The notes under the pieces: model-generated
The model's input: only the letters and a program-made list of their open reading frames with translations
Database searches by the model: none
What the model was told of the DNA's origin: nothing
Assembly: GCF_014649735.1 (NCBI RefSeq)
Contig: NZ_BMTP01000005.1
Location: 186,001-250,000 of the forward strand
Source of the DNA: Streptomyces lavendofoliae
GTDB taxonomy: Bacteria; Actinomycetota; Actinomycetes; Streptomycetales; Streptomycetaceae
Reading direction: 5' to 3'
Length of the DNA: 64,000 nt
Made by a program: the position numbers and the translations under genes
Shown: positions 33,100-41,328 of the stretch, piece after piece
Position numbering within the stretch: the first letter of the stretch is position 1
How the letters are laid out: each line of letters begins with the position of its first letter

Positions 33100-34290
33100 T
33101 CACCATGCGACGGGGAGTTCCAGCATTCCCTGGATCGTGTCCCCGGGTTTGAACGGGATCTCCTCGGGCGGGGCCGCCAGCCGCAGTCCCGGCAGCCGCT
33201 CGAAGAGCGTGCCCAGTGCGATCTCCATCTCCGCCCGTGCCAGGTTCTGGCCCAGGCACTGGTGGATGCCGAAGCCGAACGCCACGTGGTGGCGGGCCGA
33301 CCGGTGCCAGTCCAGCCGGTCCGGTTCCGGGTATGCGGACGTGTCCCGGTTGATGACCGACGTCGAGAAGATGACTCCCTCGTCCGCCCGGATGGTCACC
33401 CCGTCGGTCTCGATGTCCTCGGTGGCCACCCGCAGCATGCCGTCCGCGATCGACAGGAACCGCAGCAGCTCCTCCACCGCGGCCGGCATCAGCTCCGGGT
33501 CGGCCTTCAGCTCGGCCCACTGCTCCGGGTGCTGGAGCAGCGTGAACGTGCCGAGCGAGATCATGTTCGCCGTGGTCTCGTGACCGGCCACCAGCAGGAT
33601 CGTGGCCATAGCGATCAGTTCCTGCTTGTCGAGACGGCCGTGGGCGAGCTGTTGCGCGACCAGGTCGTCGATGACGCCTTCCCCGGGTTTGTCGCGTTTC
33701 CGCTCCACCAGATCGCCGAGGTAGCCCTCCAGCTGTTCGCGGGCGTCCTCGATGTCCTCCGCCGCCGGGCCGCGCAGCAGCCGGCGCGACTGCTCCTCGA
33801 AGAAGTGGTGGTCGGCGTACGGCACGCCCAGCAGGTCGCAGATGACGATGGACGGCACCGGCAGGGCGAAGGCCGACACCAGCTCGGCCGGCGGCCCCTG
33901 CTCGACCATCGCGTCGATCAGCTCGTCCACCGTCCGCCGGATGCGCGGTCGCAGGTCGGCCGTGCGCTTGAGCGTGAAGCTCGGGATGAGCATTCTGCGC
34001 TGCGCGTTGTGCTCCGGGTCGTCCACGCCCAGCAGGGCGGCACGGCGGCGGCTGCGCACGGCCGCGAAGCGCTCCGTGGGGAGCGGGAAGGCCGCGTTGG
34101 TGGAGTCGGTGGACAACCGCTGGTCGGACAGCAGCCGGCGGGCGGTCGCGTGCCCGGTGACGACCCAGACGGACCGGCCGTCGTAGAGCGTGACGCGGGA
34201 CAGCGGCCGCGACTCGCGCAGCGGCCGGTAGGCGGTGGGCGGGTGGTAGGGACACGTGCGGTCCTGGGGGAACGCCACGGCTTCCGTCAT
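33100..34290 (-). CDS. Cytochrome P450, CYP105-like (396 aa)
   Basis: Soluble bacterial P450. The I-helix oxygen motif is AGHETT (235-240), the K-helix ExxR is EELLR (about 273-277), and the haem loop is FGFGIHQCLGQNLAR with Cys 345 as iron ligand. The opening (DRTCPYHPPTAYRPLRESRPLSRVTLYDGRSVWVVTGHATARRLL) resembles CYP105, a family that hydroxylates drugs, herbicides and natural products. The ATG at 34290 has GAGG 5 nt upstream. It is co-transcribed with the ferredoxin. No biosynthetic cluster surrounds it and no reductase is adjacent, so the substrate is open. Family assignment is by pattern only. Confidence 0.9.
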   Translation of the reverse strand: MTEAVAFPQDRTCPYHPPTAYRPLRESRPLSRVTLYDGRSVWVVTGHATARRLLSDQRLSTDSTNAAFPLPTERFAAVRSRRRAALLGVDDPEHNAQRRMLIPSFTLKRTADLRPRIRRTVDELIDAMVEQGPPAELVSAFALPVPSIVICDLLGVPYADHHFFEEQSRRLLRGPAAEDIEDAREQLEGYLGDLVERKRDKPGEGVIDDLVAQQLAHGRLDKQELIAMATILLVAGHETTANMISLGTFTLLQHPEQWAELKADPELMPAAVEELLRFLSIADGMLRVATEDIETDGVTIRADEGVIFSTSVINRDTSAYPEPDRLDWHRSARHHVAFGFGIHQCLGQNLARAEMEIALGTLFERLPGLRLAAPPEEIPFKPGDTIQGMLELPVAW

Positions 34291-34400
34291 GGGTGCCTCG
34301 CAAGCGACGGGGATCGGATTGCCGATCTCCACTACATGCCTCAGGCATCCATCCGGTCTACACGTAGTTCGGCCAAACCACCGGTACGGGCGACGTACAG

Positions 34401-34440
34401 GCCGAAGGGCCCGCTTCCGTGAGGAAACGGGCCCTTCGGC
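34401..34440 (-). terminator. Terminator of the sdh operon
   Basis: A perfect 13-bp stem, GCCGAAGGGCCCG (34401-34413) with CGGGCCCTTCGGC (34428-34440), whose 14-nt loop can add TTCC/GGAA pairs. It lies 16 bp after the sdhB stop on the minus strand. It also insulates the P450 promoter region. Confidence 0.85.
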
Positions 34441-34455
34441 GGCGTGCCGGGAAGC

Positions 34456-35214
34456 TCAGAAGCGGCGCGTGATCAGCGCGCGCTTCACTTCCTGGATCGC
34501 CTTGGTGACCTCGATACCGCGCGGGCAGGCGTCCGTGCAGTTGAACGTGGTGCGGCAGCGCCACACGCCGTCCTTGTCGTTGAGGATCTCCAGCCGCTGC
34601 TCGCCGGCCTCGTCGCGCGAGTCGAAGATGAAGCGGTGGGCGTTGACGATCGCGGCCGGACCGAAGTACTGGCCGTCGTTCCAGAACACCGGGCAGGACG
34701 ACGTGCACGCGGCGCACAGGATGCACTTGGTGGTGTCGTCGAACCGCTCGCGGTCCTCGGCGGACTGCAGCCGCTCACGCGTCGGCTCGTTGCCCTTGGT
34801 GACGAGGAAGGGCATCACGTCGCGGTACGCCTGGAAGAACGGCTCCATGTCCACGACCAGGTCCTTGAGGACCGTCAGGCCCTTTATGGCCTCGACCGTG
34901 ATGGGCTTCTCCGGGTTGATGTCCTTGATCAGCGTCTTGCAGGCGAGCCTGTTCTTGCCGTTGATCCGCATCGCGTCGGAGCCGCAGATGCCGTGCGCGC
35001 AGGACCGCCGGAAGGTCAGCGAGCCGTCGACGTCCCACTTGATCTTGTGGAGACCGTCGAGCACGCGCTCCTTCGGGTCGATCTCGATCTGGAAGTCCTG
35101 CCACTGGGCCTCGTCCGAGACCTCCGGGTCGAACCGGCGGATCCGGAAGGTGACCGTGATGTAGGGAGAGGCGGCGGAGTCCGCCTCGACCTTGTCCAGT
35201 ACGGGGGTAGCCAT
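34456..35214 (-). CDS. sdhB: Succinate dehydrogenase iron-sulfur subunit (252 aa)
   Basis: Carries electrons from FAD in SdhA to the membrane quinone. The N-terminal plant-type ferredoxin domain has CAHGICGSDAMRINGKNRLAC for the [2Fe-2S] cluster. The C-terminal domain has CILCAACTSSCPVFW for [4Fe-4S] and CRTTFNCTDACPRGIEVTKAI for the [3Fe-4S] and remaining ligands. ATPVLDKVEADSAASP is a normal actinobacterial start. The ATG shares a base with the sdhA stop (TGATG). Last gene of sdhCDAB, followed by a strong terminator. Confidence 0.95.
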   Translation of the reverse strand: MATPVLDKVEADSAASPYITVTFRIRRFDPEVSDEAQWQDFQIEIDPKERVLDGLHKIKWDVDGSLTFRRSCAHGICGSDAMRINGKNRLACKTLIKDINPEKPITVEAIKGLTVLKDLVVDMEPFFQAYRDVMPFLVTKGNEPTRERLQSAEDRERFDDTTKCILCAACTSSCPVFWNDGQYFGPAAIVNAHRFIFDSRDEAGEQRLEILNDKDGVWRCRTTFNCTDACPRGIEVTKAIQEVKRALITRRF

Positions 35215-36968
35215 CAGTACTTACGCTCCATCGGCTGGTAGCGGGTCTGGACGACGGGCTTGTAGTCGAGACGCACGGTCTCGGAGCCGTCGGCGCCGAC
35301 CTCGCGGTACGCCATGGTGTGGCGCATGAAGTTGACGTCGTCGCGGTTCGGGTAGTCCTCGCGGTAGTGACCGCCGCGGGACTCCTTGCGGGCCAGCGCC
35401 GAGACGGCCATGACCTCGGCCAGGTCGAGCAGGTTGCCCAGCTCGATGGCCTCCAGCAGGTCCGTGTTGAACCGCTTGCCCTTGTCCTGGATCGACACGT
35501 TCCGGTACCGCTCGCGCAGCTCGGCGATCTTCTCGACCGCCGTCTTGATCGTCTGCTCGGTGCGGAACACCATCACGTTGGCGTCCATCGTCTCCTGCAG
35601 CTCCTTGCGCAGCACCGAGACCCGCTCGCTGCCGGTGGAGTCGCGCAGCCGCTCGACCTGCTCCCGCACGAAGGAGGCGGGGTCCTCCGGCAGCTCGACG
35701 TAGTCGGCCTTGGCGGAGTACTCGGCGGCGGCGATGCCGGCGCGCTTGCCGAAGACGTTGATGTCGAGCAGCGAGTTGGTGCCCAGGCGGTTGGCGCCGT
35801 GCACCGACACGCACGCGACCTCGCCGGCGGCGTACAGGCCCGGCACGACGGTGGTGTTGTCGCTGAGGACCTCACCCTCGACGTTGGTCGGGATGCCGCC
35901 CATGGCGTAGTGCGCGGTCGGCTGGATCGGGATCGGGTCCGTGTAGGGCTCGATGCCGAGGTACGTCCGCGCGAACTCGGTGATGTCGGGGAGCTTGGCG
36001 TCCAGCTGCTCCGGCGGCAGGTGGGTGAGGTCCAGGTAGACGTGGTCGCCCTCGGGACCGCAGCCGCGGCCCTCGCGGATCTCCGTGTAGATGGAGCGCG
36101 AGACGACGTCGCGCGAGGCGAGGTCCTTCATGACGGGCGCGTACTTCTCCATGAAGCGCTCGCCGTCCTTGTTGCGGAGGATGCCGCCCTCACCGCGGGC
36201 GCCCTCCGTCAGCAGGATGCCCATGCGCCAGATGCCCGTCGGGTGGAACTGGAAGAACTCCATGTCCTCCAGCGGCAGGCCGCGCCGGTAGCAGGCGGCC
36301 TGGCCGTCGCCGGTGAGGGTGTGCGCGTTGGACGTCACCTTGAAGAACTTGCCGGTGCCGCCGGACGCGTAGATCACGGCCTTCGCCTGGAAGACGTGGA
36401 TCTCGCCGGTGGCCAGCTCGTAGGCGACCACACCGGCGGACTTCTTGACGCCGTCGACCTCGGTGATCAGCTGGTCCAGGACGTAGAACTCGTTGAAGAA
36501 CTCCACGCCCTCCTTGACGCAGTTCTGGTACAGCGTCTGGAGGATCATGTGACCGGTGCGGTCCGCGGCGTAGCAGGACCGGCGGACCGGGGCCTCGCCG
36601 TGGTTGCGGGAGTGGCCGCCGAAGCGGCGCTGGTCGATGGTGCCGTCCGGGGTCCGGTTGAACGGCAGGCCCATCTTCTCCAGGTCGAGGACGGCGTCGA
36701 TGGCCTCCTTCGCCAGGATCTCGGCGGCGTCCTGGTCGACCAGGTAGTCACCGCCCTTGACCGTGTCGAAGGTGTGCCACTCCCAGTTGTCCTCCTCCAC
36801 GTTCGCCAGCGCGGCGGCCATGCCGCCCTGCGCGGCGCCCGTGTGGGAGCGGGTCGGGTAGAGCTTCGTCAGCACGGCGGTACGGCTGCGCTTCGTCGCC
36901 TCGATGGCGGCGCGCATGCCCGCGCCGCCGGCGCCGACGATGACGGTGTCGTACTTGTGGATCTTCAT
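35214..36968 (-). CDS. sdhA: Succinate dehydrogenase flavoprotein subunit (584 aa)
   Basis: Oxidises succinate to fumarate in the TCA cycle. Motifs: YDTVIVGAGGAGMRAAIEA (FAD), LYPTRSHTGAAQGG with the flavin-linking His, DGTIDQRRFGGHSRNHGEAPVRRSCYAADRTGH, FFQFHPTGIW, and the active-site Arg in GANRLGTNSLLDINVFGKRAG. QPTAHYAMGGIPTNVEGEVL is also characteristic. Length is that of bacterial SdhA. ATG at 36968; 22 bp after sdhD. It shares a base with sdhB. Confidence 0.96.
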   Translation of the reverse strand: MKIHKYDTVIVGAGGAGMRAAIEATKRSRTAVLTKLYPTRSHTGAAQGGMAAALANVEEDNWEWHTFDTVKGGDYLVDQDAAEILAKEAIDAVLDLEKMGLPFNRTPDGTIDQRRFGGHSRNHGEAPVRRSCYAADRTGHMILQTLYQNCVKEGVEFFNEFYVLDQLITEVDGVKKSAGVVAYELATGEIHVFQAKAVIYASGGTGKFFKVTSNAHTLTGDGQAACYRRGLPLEDMEFFQFHPTGIWRMGILLTEGARGEGGILRNKDGERFMEKYAPVMKDLASRDVVSRSIYTEIREGRGCGPEGDHVYLDLTHLPPEQLDAKLPDITEFARTYLGIEPYTDPIPIQPTAHYAMGGIPTNVEGEVLSDNTTVVPGLYAAGEVACVSVHGANRLGTNSLLDINVFGKRAGIAAAEYSAKADYVELPEDPASFVREQVERLRDSTGSERVSVLRKELQETMDANVMVFRTEQTIKTAVEKIAELRERYRNVSIQDKGKRFNTDLLEAIELGNLLDLAEVMAVSALARKESRGGHYREDYPNRDDVNFMRHTMAYREVGADGSETVRLDYKPVVQTRYQPMERKY

Positions 36969-36990
36969 GCGGATTTCCTCAGCCCCGTGC

Positions 36991-37479
36991 CTAGCGGATG
37001 TTCGGGTCGAAGGTGAAGATCACCAGCGTGCCCAGAAGGATGGTGAACACCGTGGCGGTGTACAGCAGGCCCTTGAGCCACAGGCGCGTGTTCGGGCGCT
37101 CGGCGTAGTCGTTGATCACGGTACGCAGGCCGTTGGCGCCGTGCAGCATCGCCAGCCACAGCATCAGCAGGTCCCAGACCTGCCAGAACGGGGACGCCCA
37201 GCGGCCGGCCACGAAGGCGAAGCCGATCTTGGAGACGCCGCCGTCCAGCACGAGCTGGATCAGCAGGTGGCCGATGACGAGGACGACCAGCACGATGCCC
37301 GACAGCCGCATGAAGAGCCACGCGGCCATCTCGAAGTTGCCCCGGGTCGACTTCGGGGTCTTGCCCGTCCGCTTGCGGGGCGCCTCGATGTACGGGGCCG
37401 GGTTGTCGACGTCGTAGAGGCTCTCGCCCTCGACCGGGCCGACGGCGGACTTGGTGAGGTCAGTGGACATCTCGGACAT
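36991..37479 (-). CDS. sdhD: Succinate dehydrogenase membrane anchor subunit (162 aa)
   Basis: Three helices carrying haem/quinone functions: GNFEMAAWLFMRLSGIVLVVLVIGHLLIQLVLDG, WQVWDLLMLWLAMLHGANGLRTVINDYAE (with the haem-ligand His region) and LLYTATVFTILLGTLVIFTFDP. The first about 45 residues are polar and cytosolic. The ATG at 37479 overlaps the sdhC stop (TGATG); a second ATG three codons in (37470) is possible. Between sdhC and sdhA in the operon. Confidence 0.93.
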   Translation of the reverse strand: MSEMSTDLTKSAVGPVEGESLYDVDNPAPYIEAPRKRTGKTPKSTRGNFEMAAWLFMRLSGIVLVVLVIGHLLIQLVLDGGVSKIGFAFVAGRWASPFWQVWDLLMLWLAMLHGANGLRTVINDYAERPNTRLWLKGLLYTATVFTILLGTLVIFTFDPNIR

Positions 37480-37859
37480 CAGCTCCCGAACACTTCGCGT
37501 ACGGCGTGGCCGAGGACGGGGTAGAGGGCGCCCACCATCAGGACGAACCAGATGGCCATCACGGACCAGAGCATCTGCTTCTGGTAGCGCGTGCCCTTGG
37601 ACCAGAAGTCCACGGCGATCACGCGGAGACCGTTGAGCGCGTGGAAGAGGATGGCGGCCACGAGGCCGTACTCCAGCAGCGCGACGATCGGCGTCTTGTA
37701 GGTGGCGACGACCTCGTCGTAGGCCTCGGGGGAGACGCGGACGAGAGCGGTGTCCAGCACGTGTACGAACAGGAAGAAGAAGATGAGGACGCCGGTGACT
37801 CGATGAGCCACCCACGACCACATGCCTTCCCGGCCGCGGTACAGCGTTCCAGCCGGCAC
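37479..37859 (-). CDS. sdhC: Succinate dehydrogenase cytochrome b subunit (126 aa)
   Basis: First gene of the sdh operon. The sequence GTLYRGREGMWSWVAHRVTGVLIFFFLFVHVLDTALVRVSPEAYDEV contains the SdhC signature and a haem-ligand His in HVLDT. Two more helices follow (LLEYGLVAAILFHALNGLRVIAVDF and MLWSVMAIWFVLMVGALYPVLG). The GTG at 37859 has GGAGGG upstream with seven spacer bases. The 135-bp gap to the next gene upstream holds TACGAT on the minus strand (37951-37946), a fair -10 box, without a clear -35. Confidence 0.94.
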   Translation of the reverse strand: MPAGTLYRGREGMWSWVAHRVTGVLIFFFLFVHVLDTALVRVSPEAYDEVVATYKTPIVALLEYGLVAAILFHALNGLRVIAVDFWSKGTRYQKQMLWSVMAIWFVLMVGALYPVLGHAVREVFGS

Positions 37860-37994
37860 GGAAAAACCCTCCGGGAGCGGGGATCAGGGTCGGCCGGCTT
37901 CGATGTCGGTCTGACCCGGCCGGGTACGGTCCACCGGCCCCGGTCATCGTAGCGACGACTTGTCGGATCCCTCGCCCGGGGTCCCCAGGTGTGA

Positions 37995-38732
37995 TCAAAC
38001 AGGCACGGACGGGCTACCCGCGGGGCCGGTTCGTCCGATCAGACGGGACAAACGGGCACGAGCCAGGCGGCGCAGCTCCTCGGCGGCGATCGCCCGCTCC
38101 TTCTCCGGCGGGTGGCTCATCCGGTGGTGGATGGCCGACAGCGCCTGGTTGAGCTGCTCCTCGGGCCGGTGGCCGTCCAGGCAGATCACGAAGGCGTGGT
38201 GGAAACGGCTCTCGTACTCCGCGTGCGCCGCCTCCCAGGCCGTGTGCGCCGCCGCAGGGGTGCCCGGCGGCAGGCCCGCCGAGGTCTCGTCGGCCAGCGC
38301 CTCGTCCAGGTCGGCCCCGGCCAGGTCGTAGCTGGCCTCGTCGGCGGCGGCGAGCAGGGCGTCGAGCGTGGGGTACGGGCGGTGGGCGGCGATCAGCCGG
38401 GCCCAGCCGCGGCTGCCGCAGCAGGCGAGCAGGGCGGCCTCGGCCGCGGCTGCCGGGGCGGCGTTGAACCGGGCCAGCCCTTCGTGGGCGTGGACCCCGG
38501 GGCCCTGGGCAGGTATGGCCCGGGTGCGGGCCCCCTCGGAGCGCTGGGCCGCCGGCGGCGCGCCGTCCGGCTGGGCGCCCTGGCGGCGGGCCGGTCCGGA
38601 CATCCGTACGGCCTCCGGCTGGGCGTGTCGGGACCGGGTGGCGGCCCCCGCCGCACCGGATCCGGGCGCGGCGGGCCGGGGCGGGAGGGTGGGCGGTCGC
38701 TTCGGAGCGCCTGCGGTGGAGTCGCCGGCCAT
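37995..38732 (-). CDS. OHCU decarboxylase-like protein (245 aa)
   Basis: The C-terminal 150 residues resemble 2-oxo-4-hydroxy-4-carboxy-5-ureidoimidazoline decarboxylase, which completes uric acid breakdown to allantoin: GLARFNAAPAAAAEAALLACCGSRGWARLIAAHRPYPTLDALLAAADEASYDLAGADLDEAL and later SRFHHAFVICLDGHRPEEQL. The N-terminal about 85 residues are Pro/Ala/Arg-rich and look disordered. Some family positions are degenerate: the usual FGxxF reads FHHAF and the EQ-rich segment is weak. No uricase or allantoin genes are near, so activity is uncertain. GAGGAG lies 7 nt before the ATG. Confidence 0.72.
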   Translation of the reverse strand: MAGDSTAGAPKRPPTLPPRPAAPGSGAAGAATRSRHAQPEAVRMSGPARRQGAQPDGAPPAAQRSEGARTRAIPAQGPGVHAHEGLARFNAAPAAAAEAALLACCGSRGWARLIAAHRPYPTLDALLAAADEASYDLAGADLDEALADETSAGLPPGTPAAAHTAWEAAHAEYESRFHHAFVICLDGHRPEEQLNQALSAIHHRMSHPPEKERAIAAEELRRLARARLSRLIGRTGPAGSPSVPV

Positions 38733-38908
38733 CGTGGGCTCCTCGGGAGGGACAGCGGGACGGGACGCGGGGGATGTGTGAGGAAGGTGTGAGGGAAGGG
38801 GCACAACATTACCCAGGGTGAGCGTGCGCTGTACGAGAGATGCGAGAAGTTCACTCGGAAGGGAGAGTTTTCGTACAGCCATGGACACCCATGGACGGAG
38901 GTAAGCGC

Positions 38909-40546
38909 GTGAACCGGCATTCCACAGGGGGCCTCGTCACGGCCGTGGTGCTCTCCCTCACCGTCGCGGGCTGCGGGAGCGGCGACGGCCGGGGGACCGC
39001 GGCGCCCGGTACCGCCACCACGCCCGCCGCCCCACCGGAGGCGTCGGCCACCACGCCGGCGCCCGAGGCGCCGCCTTCCCCCTCACCCACACGGACGTAT
39101 CCGCTCTCCACCGCGCCCCGCACGATCCCGGCGGTGCGCGACCACGAACCCGCCCGGGGCCCCGGCTGGCGGCCCCGCGGCGGCAGCGCGGTCGTCGTCG
39201 CCAAGGGCAGCGGCGCCCTCGCCGACGAGGCCCGGCTCCTGGCCGGCGAACTGGGGGCCGCCTACCGGGGCGAGGCCGCCGCCCGCCCCGGCGACGTCGA
39301 GCTGGCCCTGAACACCGGGCAGGCCGGCGGCCCCGAGTCGTACACCCTCACCACCCGGGGCGGACGGGTACGGATATCCGCGCCCGACCAGGCCGGGGCC
39401 TTCTACGGCACCAGGACCGTCAAGCAGGCGCTCCGCTCGGGCGGTGTGGTGCCGGAGGGCGTCGTGCGCGACCGGCCCGCCAAGCCGCAGCGCGGCCTGA
39501 ACGTCGACATCGCCCGCAAGCACTTCAGCGCCGCCTGGCTGGAGGACCGGCTGCGCGAGATGGCCGACCTCAAGCTCAACCAGCTCGGCCTGCACTTCTC
39601 GGACGACCAGGCCTTCCGCATCGAGTCGGCCTCGCACCCCGAGGTGGTGTCGGAGCCGCACCTGACCAAGGCCGAGATCCGCCGCGTCGTGGCGCTCGCG
39701 AACCGCCTGCACATCAGCGTCATCCCCGAGATCGACTCGCCCGGACACCTCGGCGCCGTGCTGCGGGCGCACCCGCGCCTCCAGCTGCGCAACGTCCAGG
39801 GCACGCCCCGCCAGGGCGCCATCGACATCTCCGACCCGGAGTCGGCGCGGATCGTCGACGACCTGCTGCGCGAGTACGCCGGACTGTTCCCCGGCCCCTG
39901 GTTCCACATCGGCGCCGACGAGTACCAGGCGCTGACCGTGCGCGACCCGGCCGCCTCGTACCCGCAGCTGGCCGGGGCGGCGCGGCGGAAGTACGGGGAG
40001 GGCGCGGACGTCGAGGACCTCGCGACCGGCTGGCTGAACGACCGGGCCGCCGTGGTGCGCGCGGCCGGGAAGAAGGCCAAGGCGTGGAACGACGGCTTCT
40101 TCCCGGACGGGGCGGTGAGCGCCCACCGGGGCATCGAGGTCGAGTACTGGACGGGCAAGGAGATCGGCGCCCGTGAGCCGGTGGAGTACCTGCGCGAGGG
40201 CCGCGAGGTGGTGAACCTCAACGACGAGTACCTCTATTACGTCCTCGGTGAGCCGAACGACTTCACGTACCCCACCGGCCGCCGGATCTACCAGGAGTGG
40301 ACGCCGCTGGTGCTGCGCGGCTCGTCGGCGGTGCCCGAGCGGTACGCGGACCGGATACTCGGCGGCCGGTTCGCCGTCTGGTGCGATCTGGCCGGCTCGC
40401 AGACCCCGGCGCAGGTGGCGAGCGGCATCCGGATGCCGCTGCGGGCGACGGCCCAGAAACTCTGGGACCCGGCCCGGCCGCGGTTGACGTGGCCGGCCTT
40501 CCGAACGCTCGCGGACCGGCTGGACAGCGGGGCCGGCCGTCGCTGA
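38909..40546 (+). CDS. GH20 beta-N-acetylhexosaminidase lipoprotein (545 aa)
   Basis: A signal peptide ends in the lipobox LTVAGC, then a Thr/Pro/Ala-rich spacer to about residue 60. The GH20 accessory domain follows, and then the barrel: RGLNVDIARKHFSAAWLEDRLREMADLKLNQLGLHFSDDQAFRIES, VIPEIDSPGHLGAVL, and the catalytic Asp-Glu pair in FHIGADEYQ near residue 336. KAWNDGFF, VEYWTGKE and LNDEYLYYV complete the sugar pocket. It removes terminal GlcNAc/GalNAc residues from chitin or peptidoglycan fragments at the cell surface. The GTG at 38909 has GGAGG 7 nt upstream, so I prefer it to the ATG at 38891. Confidence 0.9.
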   Translation: MNRHSTGGLVTAVVLSLTVAGCGSGDGRGTAAPGTATTPAAPPEASATTPAPEAPPSPSPTRTYPLSTAPRTIPAVRDHEPARGPGWRPRGGSAVVVAKGSGALADEARLLAGELGAAYRGEAAARPGDVELALNTGQAGGPESYTLTTRGGRVRISAPDQAGAFYGTRTVKQALRSGGVVPEGVVRDRPAKPQRGLNVDIARKHFSAAWLEDRLREMADLKLNQLGLHFSDDQAFRIESASHPEVVSEPHLTKAEIRRVVALANRLHISVIPEIDSPGHLGAVLRAHPRLQLRNVQGTPRQGAIDISDPESARIVDDLLREYAGLFPGPWFHIGADEYQALTVRDPAASYPQLAGAARRKYGEGADVEDLATGWLNDRAAVVRAAGKKAKAWNDGFFPDGAVSAHRGIEVEYWTGKEIGAREPVEYLREGREVVNLNDEYLYYVLGEPNDFTYPTGRRIYQEWTPLVLRGSSAVPERYADRILGGRFAVWCDLAGSQTPAQVASGIRMPLRATAQKLWDPARPRLTWPAFRTLADRLDSGAGRR

Positions 40547-40632
40547 ACCAATGGTTTCCCGCCACACGCAGTGACGAATTCCGGCCAGGCGGCGCAGTAA
40601 GGGGAGAACCGCGTCCGCGACGGGAGACGTCC

Positions 40633-41136
40633 ATGAGTCACAGCGCGCAGGAGCCGATCACCCCGGCCGGCGAACGGGGGCCCGCCGCCGCCGCGCTGGC
40701 CTGTCTCGACCGCTGCCTCCCCCTGCTGGGCTCCGTGCCCGACGACCTGCTGCGCCCCCTGTGGCGGAGCGTGGCCGAGGGAGGGGCCCACTGGACGGCC
40801 CGGCTCCAGGAGGTCAGGGCCGCCGTGCCGGACACCGCCGGCCCCGCCGACGCGCTCGTACGGGACATGCTGGGCGCCGCGCCCCCCGCGTGGGACGGGG
40901 CGGCGCTGTCGGCCTGGGCCGGGACGTGCGCGGCCGCCGCGCGGGAGGCGCACGAACGGCTCGGCGGCGGGCCGCTCGCGGACGGCGAGGCGCGGCGGCA
41001 GGCGCAGGTCCTGGAACTCCTCGCCGCCGCGCCGGACGGAGGCCCGTCCGACGGGCTCCGGCCGGTGCTGGAGATCTCGGCCGAGGCGCGGCGGGTGCTG
41101 CGGGCGGTGCTCTCGCGGCGCGGACGCGGCGCCTGA
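40633..41136 (+). CDS. Hypothetical Ala-rich helical protein (167 aa)
   Basis: An ORF with strong codon bias and the start MSHSAQEPITPAGERG. The rest is rich in Ala, Leu, Arg and Asp, with repeated amphipathic helices (AAALACLDRCLPLLGSVPDDLLRPLWRSVAEGGAHWTARLQEVRAAV). No transmembrane segment, signal or catalytic motif is recognised. Located after the GH20 gene by 86 bp and before the lipoprotein gene by 192 bp. Function unknown. Confidence 0.6.
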   Translation: MSHSAQEPITPAGERGPAAAALACLDRCLPLLGSVPDDLLRPLWRSVAEGGAHWTARLQEVRAAVPDTAGPADALVRDMLGAAPPAWDGAALSAWAGTCAAAAREAHERLGGGPLADGEARRQAQVLELLAAAPDGGPSDGLRPVLEISAEARRVLRAVLSRRGRGA

Positions 41137-41328
41137 CCCGGGGCGGCGCACGGGCGCGCGGGGCAAGGCGGACCGGCGGGGCTCGGGCGCCGGGGCGGCG
41201 GCGTGGGCCCCCGTTCCGGGCGCCGGGGCGGCGCGGGCACACCGGAACGGACCGGCGGGGCAACCTTCTGGGGCAGTCGTGGGTCTCCTGAGTGATCACG
41301 CCGTGATCGCATCGACGAGGAGACCATC

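Noticed and set aside
37995..38888. A longer reading of the OHCU-like protein beginning at 38888
   Set aside because: A good GAGGAG and ATG at 38732 begin the protein; the extra 52 codons overlap the promoter region of the GH20 gene.
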